From Bradyrhizobium barranii subsp. apii (lineage in GTDB: Bacteria > Pseudomonadota > Alphaproteobacteria > Rhizobiales > Xanthobacteraceae), in NCBI RefSeq assembly GCF_011516635.5, contig NZ_CP096255.1:5826501-5890500 (forward strand): 64,000 bases of DNA. The letters run 5' to 3'. The position numbers were made by a program, and so were the translations under genes. Shown here piece by piece: positions 25,562-35,876 of this stretch. Below the pieces are notes generated by a model that saw only the letters and a program-made list of their open reading frames with translations, was not told the DNA's origin and did not search any database. Each line of letters begins with the position of its first letter. Within the stretch, counting starts at the first letter, position 1.

Positions 25562-26287
25562 TTGGCCTTTCTCTTCGTCCTCATCGTCGGCCTGATCGCC
25601 GGCACCGTCTCAGGCATCGTCGGCACGGGGTCGTCGATCATGCTGATGCCGGTGCTGGTCTATGCCTATGGGCCGAAGGAAGCCGTGCCGATCATGGCGG
25701 TCGCCTCCGTGATGGCGAACTTCTCGCGGATCCTGGCGTGGTGGCGCGAGGTCGACTGGCGGGCCTGCGCGGCCTATTCGGTGACGGGCATTCCGGCCGC
25801 CGTGCTGGGCGCGCGCACGCTGCTCGCGCTCCCCTCGCACGCCGTCGATCTCGCCATCGGCATCTTCCTGATCGCGATGGTGCCGGTGCGGCACTGGCTG
25901 GCGCGGCACGACCTCAAGGCCAATCTCTGGCATCTGGCGATCGGCGGGGCGATCATCGGCTATCTCACCGGCATCGTGGTCTCGACCGGCCCGCTCAGCG
26001 TGCCGCTGTTCCTGTTCTACGGCCTGTCCAAGGGTGCGTTCCTCGCAACCGAGGCGGCCTCCTCGCTCGGCCTCTACTTCGCGAAGTCCGTGACCTTCGA
26101 ACGTTTCGGCGCGTTGACGCAGGATGTCTTCATCAAGGGCCTGATTGCGGGCTCCTCGCTGATGTCGGGCGCCTTCATCGCAAAACGCTTCGTGCTGCAT
26201 CTCAAGCCGGAGATGTTCCGTCTGGTGATGGACGCGATCATGATCGCTGCGGGCCTCTCCATGCTCTGGAACGCAACGCAGCCGTAA
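25562..26287 (+). CDS. TauE/SafE family membrane exporter
   Basis: TTG 25562 (MAFLFVLIVGLIAG) is preferred because GGAGAG lies 4 bases before it; GTG 25550 is the alternative. The product of about 241 residues has seven to eight membrane helices and the TauE/SafE pattern GTVSGIVGTGSSIMLMPVL at the N-terminus, with a weaker internal repeat (ITGIVVSTGPLSVPLFL region) in the second half. Family members export sulfite, sulfoacetate or other organic anions, or are thought to import sulfate. It is 104 bases after rpiB on the same strand and may belong to the same unit. Confidence 0.82.
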   Translation: MAFLFVLIVGLIAGTVSGIVGTGSSIMLMPVLVYAYGPKEAVPIMAVASVMANFSRILAWWREVDWRACAAYSVTGIPAAVLGARTLLALPSHAVDLAIGIFLIAMVPVRHWLARHDLKANLWHLAIGGAIIGYLTGIVVSTGPLSVPLFLFYGLSKGAFLATEAASSLGLYFAKSVTFERFGALTQDVFIKGLIAGSSLMSGAFIAKRFVLHLKPEMFRLVMDAIMIAAGLSMLWNATQP

Positions 26288-26293
26288 TCGCGC

Positions 26294-28372
26294 TCAGGCG
26301 GCGAATTCGGGCGCGATCGACGGGCTGCCGGCGAGGACGCGGCTTGTCTCAGTGGGTACCGCCTGCTTTTCGAGCCATTGCAGCACGGCGTCGAGCGGCT
26401 GCGGCCGATGGTAGTGATACCCCTGCCCGAGCATCACGCCCATCTCGCGCATTGCATCAGCCTGCTCGGGCCGCTCGATGCCTTCCGCGACGAGCGTCAG
26501 CCCCAGCGTGCCGGCGAGCGAGGCGATGACGCCGACGATCGCCTTGTCTTCCGCGCTGTCAGGGATCTCGCTGATGAAGGCTTTGTCGATCTTGACCTTG
26601 TCGAGCGGGAACCGCCTGAGATGCGCGAGCGAGCTGTAGCCCGTGCCGAAATCGTCGAGCGCGATGGTCGCGCCCAGGCGCCGCAGGCGGTGCAGCGTCT
26701 CGGAGGCGCTGGCGATGTTGTTGATCAGCGAGCCCTCAGTGATCTCGAGCTCCAGCGACGAGGCCGCAACGTTGAAACGCGCGCAGGTCGCGCGCAGCTC
26801 GGCAGCGAGCGAATGGTCGGCAAGCTCGGACGGCGGCAGATTGATCGCGATCCTGATCTGCGCCCTGCCGGCGGACACCAGTCGCTGCAACGCGCGACAG
26901 GCATCGGTCAGCACGTAGCGCGTCAGCCGCGCATTGTTGCCGCTGCGCTCGATCAGCGGCAGGAATTCGCCGGGACCGATCAAGCCAAGTTCGGGATGGC
27001 GCCAGCGGATCAGCGCCTCGAGGCCGACAACGGCCTGGCTCCCGAGGTCGACCTGGCTTTGATACCAGACCTCGAACTGCCCCTCGGCGAAGCCTGCGGG
27101 AATGGCGAGCTCGAGATCCCGGCGGCGGCGATAGTCGCGCTGAAGCGCTTCGTCGAGCACGGCGACCGTGCCCGGCGCCTTGCTCTTGGCATGGTAGAGC
27201 GCGATGTCGGCGAGCGCCGGCAAATGCGACAGCTCGGGATCGGCGGCACGGCGCACGGCAAGGCCGATGCTGGCGCGCGGCACGACCTGCTTGTCGTGCA
27301 GCCGGATCGGCACGGAAATCGCATCGAGCAGCTGGCGCGCGAACGCCTGGGCGGTCGCTTCATTGCTGACCTCGGGGCGGATCACGACGAATTCGTCGCC
27401 GGCGAGCCGGGCGACCCAATCCTGCGGTTCGACCGCATCGCGAAGGCGCTCGGAGATGTGCACCAGGAACTTGTCGCCGGCATCATGGCCGAATGTGTCG
27501 TTGATGCCCTTGAAGTCGTCGAGATCGATGAAGCAGAAGGCGATCAGCGAGTCCGGCGAGCCGGCATCGCCGCTCAGGGTCACCAGATGCTCGGACAGCG
27601 AGCGACGGTTGGGCAGGCCCGTGAGCGGATCGTGCGCGGCCATGTGCCCGAGCCGGTCGAGCGCCCCCGACGTCGTGTGCTGCATGGCGTTGAAGGCATG
27701 CGCGAGCTGGCCGAATTCGTTCGTCGATTTGATGTCGGCCGGATACGCGCGCCCGTCCTGCTTGCTGCGCTGGATCGCCGACATGATCGCGGTAAGCGGC
27801 TTGCCGATGAAGATGTTGGCCGATATCCGCATCGCGATCAGGGTGGCAAATGTCGCGAGCAGGCCGACCACCAGCAGCAGCATCAGCCGGCTGCCCGTGT
27901 CCGTGTAGACCGTCGCATAGGAATAGGCGATCGCGATACGGCCGGCCTGCACGGCGATGTTGCCGTTGCTGTAGCGGATCGGACGCGAGACTTCCGATAC
28001 CGCCTGGTCCGCCGGCCGCGCCACCACCCGCGCGATCGCGACGCCGGTGTCGTCATAAACGGCCGCCGCGGCAATGGTCTCGTCGTGCATGATCTCGTTG
28101 AGGACGCTCGTGACCTGATCGTAGCGCATCTTCCAGAGCGGCTCGGCGATCAGCTCGGCGCGGCTCTCGGCCGTGCGGGCAATGCGCGCGTCGAGCTGCC
28201 TGATCTGCGACCAGAAGCTCGATGCCTCGACGCCGGCGGAGGCGAGCAGCTGCACCACCAGCAGCACCGGCACGGTGGCCCAGATCATCGCACGAACCAC
28301 CGAGCGCGAGCGCGACGGCGCCGTCGCCTGCTGCTTGCGATCCGGGTCGGTCATGTCGTCACCGTTTCGCAT
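26294..28372 (-). CDS. Membrane GGDEF-EAL cyclic-di-GMP enzyme, degenerate GGDEF
   Basis: A 692-residue inner-membrane protein. Layout: membrane segment (about 28-48), periplasmic sensor domain (50-157), second membrane segment (about 160-185), HAMP-like linker (to about 238), GGDEF domain and EAL domain. The GGDEF signature reads AGDEF (324-328), so cyclase activity is uncertain. The EAL domain looks active: EAL at 452-454, NLPPSEL, ELEITEG and DDFGTGYSSL. It probably hydrolyses c-di-GMP. Its start codon overlaps the stop of the upstream periplasmic-binding-protein gene (TGATG), implying that the sensor domain reads that protein, as in NspS-MbaA. Confidence 0.9.
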   Translation of the reverse strand: MRNGDDMTDPDRKQQATAPSRSRSVVRAMIWATVPVLLVVQLLASAGVEASSFWSQIRQLDARIARTAESRAELIAEPLWKMRYDQVTSVLNEIMHDETIAAAAVYDDTGVAIARVVARPADQAVSEVSRPIRYSNGNIAVQAGRIAIAYSYATVYTDTGSRLMLLLVVGLLATFATLIAMRISANIFIGKPLTAIMSAIQRSKQDGRAYPADIKSTNEFGQLAHAFNAMQHTTSGALDRLGHMAAHDPLTGLPNRRSLSEHLVTLSGDAGSPDSLIAFCFIDLDDFKGINDTFGHDAGDKFLVHISERLRDAVEPQDWVARLAGDEFVVIRPEVSNEATAQAFARQLLDAISVPIRLHDKQVVPRASIGLAVRRAADPELSHLPALADIALYHAKSKAPGTVAVLDEALQRDYRRRRDLELAIPAGFAEGQFEVWYQSQVDLGSQAVVGLEALIRWRHPELGLIGPGEFLPLIERSGNNARLTRYVLTDACRALQRLVSAGRAQIRIAINLPPSELADHSLAAELRATCARFNVAASSLELEITEGSLINNIASASETLHRLRRLGATIALDDFGTGYSSLAHLRRFPLDKVKIDKAFISEIPDSAEDKAIVGVIASLAGTLGLTLVAEGIERPEQADAMREMGVMLGQGYHYHRPQPLDAVLQWLEKQAVPTETSRVLAGSPSIAPEFAA

Positions 28373-29541
28373 CAGTCAGCAGCGCCTTCCGGAAGCGTCA
28401 GCGAAGAGATGAGCGCATCGATGGAGAAATCGTACTGGCCGCAGCGCCCTGCCCTCGCCCTGAAGCGCGCGAAATCGATCCGATCGAAGGCGCGCGTCTT
28501 GATGAGGTCTCCGACCGAAGCGAGATTGCCGCGCGTGATCGCGGACGTCCTGGCCTCGACGCGGGGCGATGCGGTCGCGAAGTCGCAGCCGTCGGCGTAG
28601 TCGCGCAGGAGGACGACCGACCAGCCGCCGAGCAGGAAATGTCCGCCATCGGTCATGAGCAGACGTCCCGCCTTGATCTCGCGCAGCGCGTCCTCCGACC
28701 AGTTGAGGCCGACCAGCTGGATGTTTCGGCCGGGCGTAAGGCCGGCAGCGACCACCGCGCGAAGCGCGCCGAGCGCCATCGGATCGTTTCCGGCCCAGAT
28801 TCCGGCAGGCCGGATCTCCTTGCGCGTGGCCCAGCTCAGATAATTCCTGGTGACCTGCTCTGCCTCCGACTGGGTCCAGTTCGCGAACAGCATCCGGTCC
28901 ACCACCACGTCGGGCGCCGCGTCCACCGCGAGCTTGAGACCGGCGTTACGGGCGATCGAGGCCGGCGTGATCTCGTCGCCGCCGATGCCGAGAATGTGGA
29001 TCTTGCCGTCCGGGCTCTGCCATTTCTCGGCGCGCGCCACTTTGATCAAGGCATTGGCCATCCTCGCACCCGCGGTCTGGAGATCGGTCGTGATGTCGCC
29101 GAGCCAGGTCTTGAGCTTTTGCCGGGGCGGTCCGAGGCGCGCGGCGTCGTCGCCGATCAACGTATTCGAGAGCAGCAGCGTCTTGACCCCGGCGGCCTCG
29201 GCCGCCTCCAGGATGGGAACGGCAGCGGATTCCTCGTTCGACAGGATGAGGAAGTCCGGCTTGTCGGCGCGTGCCACCACGCCGAAGCCAAGCTCCTGCA
29301 TGGTGCGGTAATTCCGCTCGCTGGTCAGCACCTCGACATGCGCGTCGAGCTTGCGGCCCGCGGCCTGCATGGTCTGCGCGACCATGTCCCAGTAGACCTC
29401 GCCGGTCTTGCCGGGGTTGACGAAAACGATGTTGAGACGCCCGGCGTCGGCAGCAACGGCGCCGCCTGCCGGCAGAAGAAAGCCGCAGGCCATGCCCACG
29501 GCGAGCATTATCCGCAAGACTACCGTCATTCGTTTCGCCAT
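28372..29541 (-). CDS. LuxP/NspS-like periplasmic sugar-type binding protein coupled to a c-di-GMP enzyme
   Basis: A 389-residue secreted protein with a signal peptide (about 1-31, ending AVAAD). It has the type-I periplasmic binding fold: NIVFVNPGKTGEVYWDM at the first lobe, IHILGIGGDEITPAS in the middle and GIWAGNDPMALGALRAV in the second lobe, like ribose/autoinducer binding proteins. No ABC permease or ATPase is adjacent. Instead the stop codon overlaps the start of a membrane GGDEF-EAL gene, so a signalling rather than transport role is inferred. The ligand is unknown. Confidence 0.85.
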   Translation of the reverse strand: MAKRMTVVLRIMLAVGMACGFLLPAGGAVAADAGRLNIVFVNPGKTGEVYWDMVAQTMQAAGRKLDAHVEVLTSERNYRTMQELGFGVVARADKPDFLILSNEESAAVPILEAAEAAGVKTLLLSNTLIGDDAARLGPPRQKLKTWLGDITTDLQTAGARMANALIKVARAEKWQSPDGKIHILGIGGDEITPASIARNAGLKLAVDAAPDVVVDRMLFANWTQSEAEQVTRNYLSWATRKEIRPAGIWAGNDPMALGALRAVVAAGLTPGRNIQLVGLNWSEDALREIKAGRLLMTDGGHFLLGGWSVVLLRDYADGCDFATASPRVEARTSAITRGNLASVGDLIKTRAFDRIDFARFRARAGRCGQYDFSIDALISSLTLPEGAAD

Positions 29542-29730
29542 CCCGTATCGGTTTCGAAACTGGACCCGCGTCCGCTAACATTTGGCAAAGTCCGGAACGG
29601 CGCGGCGGCGTAGAGCTAACAAAGGGTGTATCGGCTGCGGTGAATTGGGCTAATGGGGGTGCCGGCCATCGCCGTCTCGCCCGTCATTCCGTGCTATCAG
29701 CAAACCTGACCCCCCCGACTCGCTGTCCCC

Positions 29731-31179
<1,449 letters not shown>

Positions 31180-31345
31180 GCGGAGGTGACGTCCTCCGCC
31201 CCCACCGCTATACAGCCGTCACAAAAGCAGCATGGGATTGCGTGGTTGCGGCCTTGCCGGGAACGCCGTCTGGCCCTCACTTAGGGCCACGGCCAAACAC
31301 CGATTCGCTGAGCACCTTTGAAGTACGAGCGGACCCGACCAGCCG

Positions 31346-31975
31346 ATGCCAGTAACACTCCTCGACCTGATCCTGCTCGGTGTGATGCTGATCTCGGGCC
31401 TGCTCGCCATGGTCCGCGGCTTCATGCGTGAAATCCTGTCGATCGCGGCCTGGGGCGCAGCGGCGATCGTGACGCTGTACTCGTTCTCGAAGCTGCTGCC
31501 GACCGCAAAGACCTATTTCAACAACGACACGGTGGCGAGCGTCGTCGTGGTCGCCGGTGTGTTCGTCGGCACCCTGGTCGTGGTTTCCGTGATCACGGTC
31601 CGGATCTCCGACATGATCCTGGATTCGCGCATCGGCGCGCTAGACCGCACCCTGGGCTTCCTGTTTGGCCTCGCTCGCGGGCTTTTGATCGTCGTGGTCG
31701 CGTTCCTGTTCTTCACCTGGCTGGTGCCGGACAAGCAGCGCCCGGACTGGGTCACGGGGGCAAAGTCCCGGGTGGTGCTCCAGGGAACCGGCGATTGGCT
31801 GATGGCCCTCTTGCCTGACGACCCCGAGAACACCATCTTGAAGAGATTCAAGAAAAACAAACCAGATGATGATCAAGCTGATTCCGAACAGCAGCCTTCG
31901 GGCACTGGCGACGCATACAGCAAACCGGCTCGTGACAGCCTCAAGAAGCTGATCGAGAAACCTGCGGCGCGTTGA
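31346..31975 (+). CDS. cvpA: CvpA family membrane protein
   Basis: A 209-residue inner-membrane protein with four hydrophobic segments in the first 130 residues (LLDLILLGVMLISGLLAMVR is the first, followed by the GFMREILSIAAWG motif of CvpA). The family is required for colicin V production in E. coli and for envelope stress tolerance in some species; the molecular role is unclear. A polar C-terminal tail (about 155-209) is probably cytoplasmic. purF starts 29 bases later, the classic cvpA-purF arrangement. Confidence 0.93.
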   Translation: MPVTLLDLILLGVMLISGLLAMVRGFMREILSIAAWGAAAIVTLYSFSKLLPTAKTYFNNDTVASVVVVAGVFVGTLVVVSVITVRISDMILDSRIGALDRTLGFLFGLARGLLIVVVAFLFFTWLVPDKQRPDWVTGAKSRVVLQGTGDWLMALLPDDPENTILKRFKKNKPDDDQADSEQQPSGTGDAYSKPARDSLKKLIEKPAAR

Positions 31976-32004
31976 TTAGGCCCTAAAAGAGAGGCGCGGA
32001 CGAG

Positions 32005-33510
32005 ATGCGACACCCTGACCAGGACGCCCAACGTGATCTCGGCCCAGCCGCGCTAGAGCTTCAGGACGACCTGGATGGCGATACGCTCCGTGAGGAATGC
32101 GGCGTCTTCGGCATCTATGGCCACCCCGACGCCGCCGCCATCACCGCGCTCGGCCTCCACGCCCTCCAGCATCGCGGCCAGGAGGCCGCCGGCATCGTCT
32201 CCTACGACGGCAGCCGCTTTCACTCGGAACGCCGCCTCGGCCTCGTCGGCGACACCTTCTCCCGCCGCGAGGTGATCGACCGCCTGCCCGGCAATATGGC
32301 CGTCGGCCATGTCCGCTACTCCACCACCGGCGCCACCATCCTGCGCAACGTGCAGCCGCTGTTCGCCGAGCTCAATGCCGGCGGCCTTGCGGTCGCCCAC
32401 AACGGCAACCTCACCAACGGCCTGACGCTGCGCCGCGAGCTCGTGAAGAACGGCGCGATGATGCAGTCGACCACCGACACCGAGGTGATCCTGCATCTCG
32501 TCGCGCGCTCCCGGCGCAGCCGCTTCATCGAACGCTACATCGACGCCCTGCGCGAGATCGAGGGCGCCTATGCATTGGTTTCGCTGACCAACAAGAAGCT
32601 GGTCGGCGCGCGCGATCCGCGCGGCATCCGCCCGCTGGTGCTCGGCGAGCTCGACGGTTGTCCGATCCTGACCTCGGAGACCTGCGCGCTCGACATCATC
32701 GGCGCGCGCTTCATTCGCGACATCGAGCCCGGCGAAGTCATCGTGTTCGACGAGAACGGCCAGGACATCCACAAGCCGTTCCCGCCGATGGCGCCGCGCC
32801 CCTGCATCTTCGAATACATCTATTTCTCCCGCCCGGACTCCATCGTTCACGGCCGCTCGGTCTACGAAGTGCGCAAGGCCTTTGGTGCGCAGCTCGCGCG
32901 CGAGAGCCATGTGCCGATCGACGTCGTCGTCCCGGTGCCGGATTCCGGCGTGCCCGCCGCGGTCGGTTACAGCCAGCATTCCGGCGTGCCGTTCGAGCTC
33001 GGCATCATCCGCAACCACTATGTCGGCCGCACCTTCATCCAGCCGACGCAGGCGATCCGCGAGTCCGGCGTGCGCATGAAGCATTCGGCGAACCGCGCCG
33101 CGATCGAAGGCAAGCGCATCATCCTGATCGACGACTCGCTGGTGCGCGGTACCACCTCGAAGAAGATCGTGCGCATGATGCGCGATGCCGGCGCCAAGGA
33201 AGTGCATTTCCGCCTCGCCTCGCCGCCGATCCTCTATCCCGATTATTACGGCATCGACCTGCCGGATCGCGGCGGCCTCCTGGCCGCGACACACTCGCTG
33301 GAGGAGATGCGCGAGATCATCGGCGCCGACTCGCTCGCCTTCCTGTCGATCGACGGCATGTATCGCGCCATGGGCGAGCCCGGCCGCGACCCCGCCAATC
33401 CGAAATTCTCGGATCATTGCTTCACCGGGGCGTATCCGACCCACCTCACCGACCAGACCCAGACCGAGCAGCAGCCCCGGCAGTTGTCGCTGTTGGCGGA
33501 GGCGAGCTGA
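32005..33510 (+). CDS. purF: Amidophosphoribosyltransferase
   Basis: Catalyses the first committed step of purine synthesis, PRPP plus glutamine to phosphoribosylamine. The N-terminal nucleophile after propeptide removal is C32 in REECGVFGIYG; the glutaminase domain shows GHVRYSTTG and HNGNL. The PRPP site IILIDDSLVRGTTSKKI is intact. The 501-residue length and the long propeptide of 31 residues fit the alphaproteobacterial/Bacillus-type enzyme. A GAGAGG ribosome-binding site precedes ATG 32005. Confidence 0.97.
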   Translation: MRHPDQDAQRDLGPAALELQDDLDGDTLREECGVFGIYGHPDAAAITALGLHALQHRGQEAAGIVSYDGSRFHSERRLGLVGDTFSRREVIDRLPGNMAVGHVRYSTTGATILRNVQPLFAELNAGGLAVAHNGNLTNGLTLRRELVKNGAMMQSTTDTEVILHLVARSRRSRFIERYIDALREIEGAYALVSLTNKKLVGARDPRGIRPLVLGELDGCPILTSETCALDIIGARFIRDIEPGEVIVFDENGQDIHKPFPPMAPRPCIFEYIYFSRPDSIVHGRSVYEVRKAFGAQLARESHVPIDVVVPVPDSGVPAAVGYSQHSGVPFELGIIRNHYVGRTFIQPTQAIRESGVRMKHSANRAAIEGKRIILIDDSLVRGTTSKKIVRMMRDAGAKEVHFRLASPPILYPDYYGIDLPDRGGLLAATHSLEEMREIIGADSLAFLSIDGMYRAMGEPGRDPANPKFSDHCFTGAYPTHLTDQTQTEQQPRQLSLLAEAS

Positions 33511-33525
33511 CGCGAGTCCGCGCCG

Positions 33526-33657
33526 ATGCAGCTGACCATCGCCATTCTCTGCGGAGGGCTTTTGGTCGGCTTCATCGTCTTCGCCTTCAGGCAGGGCATG
33601 AAGGTACCGCCTGACAGCTCGGCGAACGGCCCGAACAATAGTACCAATATCCAGTAG
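33526..33657 (+). CDS. Small single-pass membrane protein downstream of purF
   Basis: ATG 33526 to TAG 33655-33657 encodes 43 residues: one hydrophobic segment (LTIAILCGGLLVGFIVFAF) and a polar tail (RQGMKVPPDSSANGPNNST). It starts 15 bases after the purF stop and ends 70 bases before the SDR gene, on the same strand, so it fills an otherwise empty gap. Composition and position make it a plausible small protein; no ribosome-binding site is obvious and I recognise no family. Confidence 0.5.
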   Translation: MQLTIAILCGGLLVGFIVFAFRQGMKVPPDSSANGPNNSTNIQ

Positions 33658-33727
33658 GGCTGCGGCGGGAGCTCGAGGGCAGAAATTCCGGGCTTGTCCC
33701 GGCCATCCACGCCTGTAAAACCCCGCC

Positions 33728-34468
33728 ATGACAAAACCCCTCGCCAACCGCATCGCTCTCGTCACCGGCGCCTCGCGCGGCATCGGCTTCGCCACGGCCA
33801 GGGCGCTGGCCAAGGCCGGCGCGCATATCGTTGCGACGGCGCGCACGCAGGGCGGGCTGGAAGAGCTCGATGACGAGATCCGGAAAGACGGCGGCAGCGC
33901 CACGCTGGTGCCGCTCAATCTCACCGATTCCGACGGCATCGCGCGGCTCGGGGCCGGCCTGCACGAACGCTATGGCAAGCTCGACATCCTCGTCGGCAAT
34001 GCCGGCGTGCTCGGCCCCTCCTCGCCGGTCGGCCACATCGAACTGAAAGCTTTCACCGATGTGATCGCGGTCAACGTCTCCGCGAACTTCCAGCTGATCC
34101 GCTGCATGGAGCCGCTGCTGCGGCAGTCCGATGCCGGCCGCGCCGTGTTCATCACCTCGGGCGCCGCCAACAAGGCCACCGCCTATGTCAGCCCCTACGC
34201 CGCCTCCAAGGCCGCGCTGGAAACACTGGCCCGCGCCTGGGCGCAGGAAACCACGAACACGCCGCTCCGTGTCAACCTGTTCAACCCGGGCCCGATCCGC
34301 ACCCGGATGCGCGCCACGTTGATGCCGGGCGAAGATCCGGCGACGCTGGAGACACCCGAGCAGGTCGCCGAATTCATCGTGCCGATGTGCGCGCCGGACT
34401 GGACCGAAACCGGCAAGTTCTACGACTACAAGACCCGCACGCTGATGAGCTTCCGCTCGCCGGCCTGA
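33728..34468 (+). CDS. Short-chain dehydrogenase/reductase
   Basis: A 246-residue SDR. The cofactor motif VTGASRGIGFA is at 12-22, NAG at about 91-93, and the catalytic S144, Y157 and K161 (SPYAASKAA) are all present. TARTQGG after strand two suggests NADP preference. The substrate is unknown. A gene of this type follows purF in several Bradyrhizobium genomes as far as I recall, so it may be part of the conserved neighbourhood. Confidence 0.9.
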   Translation: MTKPLANRIALVTGASRGIGFATARALAKAGAHIVATARTQGGLEELDDEIRKDGGSATLVPLNLTDSDGIARLGAGLHERYGKLDILVGNAGVLGPSSPVGHIELKAFTDVIAVNVSANFQLIRCMEPLLRQSDAGRAVFITSGAANKATAYVSPYAASKAALETLARAWAQETTNTPLRVNLFNPGPIRTRMRATLMPGEDPATLETPEQVAEFIVPMCAPDWTETGKFYDYKTRTLMSFRSPA

Positions 34469-34546
34469 TTGACTCGCGTGCCTCCCCGCGATTGACTGCC
34501 CGTGCTCAAGCGGCAGCAAGCCGCAAGCCAAAAAAGGGAGGTTGCC

Positions 34547-35710
34547 ATGGCGCCGTGGCATGATCGCGCAGGGCTTGTCTGTACAAGGCTCGGCCGTGCG
34601 CTCGTACGAGTCTCTCACGCCTTCTCCATCCTGATTGCGGCCATCGCGTTCGTGCTTCCAGGCACGGCGACTGCGGGTGACGTCCCGACCTTCGCGGTCG
34701 ATGCCTCCTGGCCAAAACAGCTGCCGAACAACTGGATCCTCGGCCAGGTCGGCGGCATCACCGTCGACTGGCAGGGCCATATCTGGGTGATCCATCGCCC
34801 GCGCTCGCTCACCGATGACGAGAAAGGCGCGAGCCTCAGCCCGCCGCGCTCGAAGTGCTGCGTGTCGGCGCCTCCCGTGCTCGAATTCGACACCGACGGC
34901 AATCTGCTGCGGTCGTGGGGCGGTCCGGGCGAAGGCTATGAATGGGTCGGCCGCGAGCACGGCATCGAGGTCGACGAGCGCGGCTTCGTCTGGGTCGGCG
35001 GCAACGCCGACAACGACAACGCCATTTTGAAGTTCACGCTCGACGGCAAGTTCGTCGCCCAGATCGGCAAGATCGCGCCGAGCCTCGGCAGCAACGACAC
35101 CACGCAGCTCGGCAAGCCCGCCGAAACCGCGATCGACAAGGAGGCGAACGAAATCTACGTCGCCGACGGTTATGGCAACCGCCGCGTCATCGTGTTCGAT
35201 GCGACGACGCTCGCCTACAAGCGGCACTGGGGCGCCTATGGCAACAAGCCCGATGACAACAAGCAGGCGGCGTATGATCCCAAGGCGCCCGTCTCCCAGC
35301 AATTCGGAAATCCCGTCCATTGCGTGAAGCTCGCCAATGACGGTCTCGTCTACGTCTGCGACCGCATCAACAATCGCATCCAGGTGTTCAAAAAGGATGG
35401 CACCTTCGTGAAGGAGTTCTTCTTCGAGAAGAACACACTTGGCAACGGCGCGGTGTGGGACGTCGCGATCTGGCCCGATCCGAAGCAGACCTATTTGCTC
35501 AGCGCCGACGGCGAGAACAACGAGATCAGGGTGATCAAGCGCGACGACGGCAGCGTGGTCGGCAGCTTCGGGCACAACGGCCGCAATGCCGGGCAATTCC
35601 ACTGGGTGCATGCGATGGCGGTCGACGCCAAGGGTAACGTCTATACCGCCGAGGTCGATACCGGAAAGCGCATCCAGAAATTCAGGCTGACGTCGGACGC
35701 ACTCAAATAG
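34547..35710 (+). CDS. Secreted NHL/six-bladed beta-propeller protein
   Basis: ATG 34547 is chosen because AGGGAGG lies 5 bases upstream; a GTG 45 bases earlier lacks one. The 387-residue protein has a signal peptide (cleaved near GTATAGD). Repeats of the NHL type follow: GGITVDWQGHIWVIHR, HGIEVDERGFVWVGG, TAIDKEANEIYVADGYGNRR, DGLVYVCDRINNRIQVF and HAMAVDAKGNVYTAEV, which predict a six-bladed propeller. CC at about 105 could form a disulfide. Related peptidyl-amidoglycolate-lyase-like proteins are secreted, but activity here is unknown. A terminator hairpin follows. Confidence 0.78.
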   Translation: MAPWHDRAGLVCTRLGRALVRVSHAFSILIAAIAFVLPGTATAGDVPTFAVDASWPKQLPNNWILGQVGGITVDWQGHIWVIHRPRSLTDDEKGASLSPPRSKCCVSAPPVLEFDTDGNLLRSWGGPGEGYEWVGREHGIEVDERGFVWVGGNADNDNAILKFTLDGKFVAQIGKIAPSLGSNDTTQLGKPAETAIDKEANEIYVADGYGNRRVIVFDATTLAYKRHWGAYGNKPDDNKQAAYDPKAPVSQQFGNPVHCVKLANDGLVYVCDRINNRIQVFKKDGTFVKEFFFEKNTLGNGAVWDVAIWPDPKQTYLLSADGENNEIRVIKRDDGSVVGSFGHNGRNAGQFHWVHAMAVDAKGNVYTAEVDTGKRIQKFRLTSDALK

Positions 35711-35743
35711 CGTCTCAACACACTTTGCCCAAAGGTTAACCGA

Positions 35744-35777
35744 CGGATGACGCTACGCCGCAGCGTCATCCGGCTTT
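35744..35777 (+). terminator. Terminator hairpin after the NHL gene
   Basis: Perfect 11-base arms CGGATGACGCT (35744-35754) and AGCGTCATCCG (35762-35772) with loop ACGCCGC, then GCTTTA. The T-run is short but the stem is strong. It separates the NHL gene from the binding-protein gene, whose ribosome-binding site is GGAGGAG. Confidence 0.65.
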
Positions 35778-35876
35778 AGGCGCATTGCCGCCGGCCGTGG
35801 GACACGGTAGAGCGATCAGCCGGAACAAGGCTCCGCAAGAGAGCCGTCCGCATATTGAAAATGGAGGAGACCTATT

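Noticed and set aside
26378..28600. A 740-codon open frame on the plus strand over the GGDEF-EAL gene
   Set aside because: It is antisense to a gene with clear domains and has an Arg/Asp/Gly-rich composition typical of GC-rich shadow frames.
32053..35611. Long minus-strand frames opposite purF, the SDR and the NHL gene
   Set aside because: The plus-strand genes carry full catalytic motifs; the antisense products are Arg/Ala/Asp-rich shadows.
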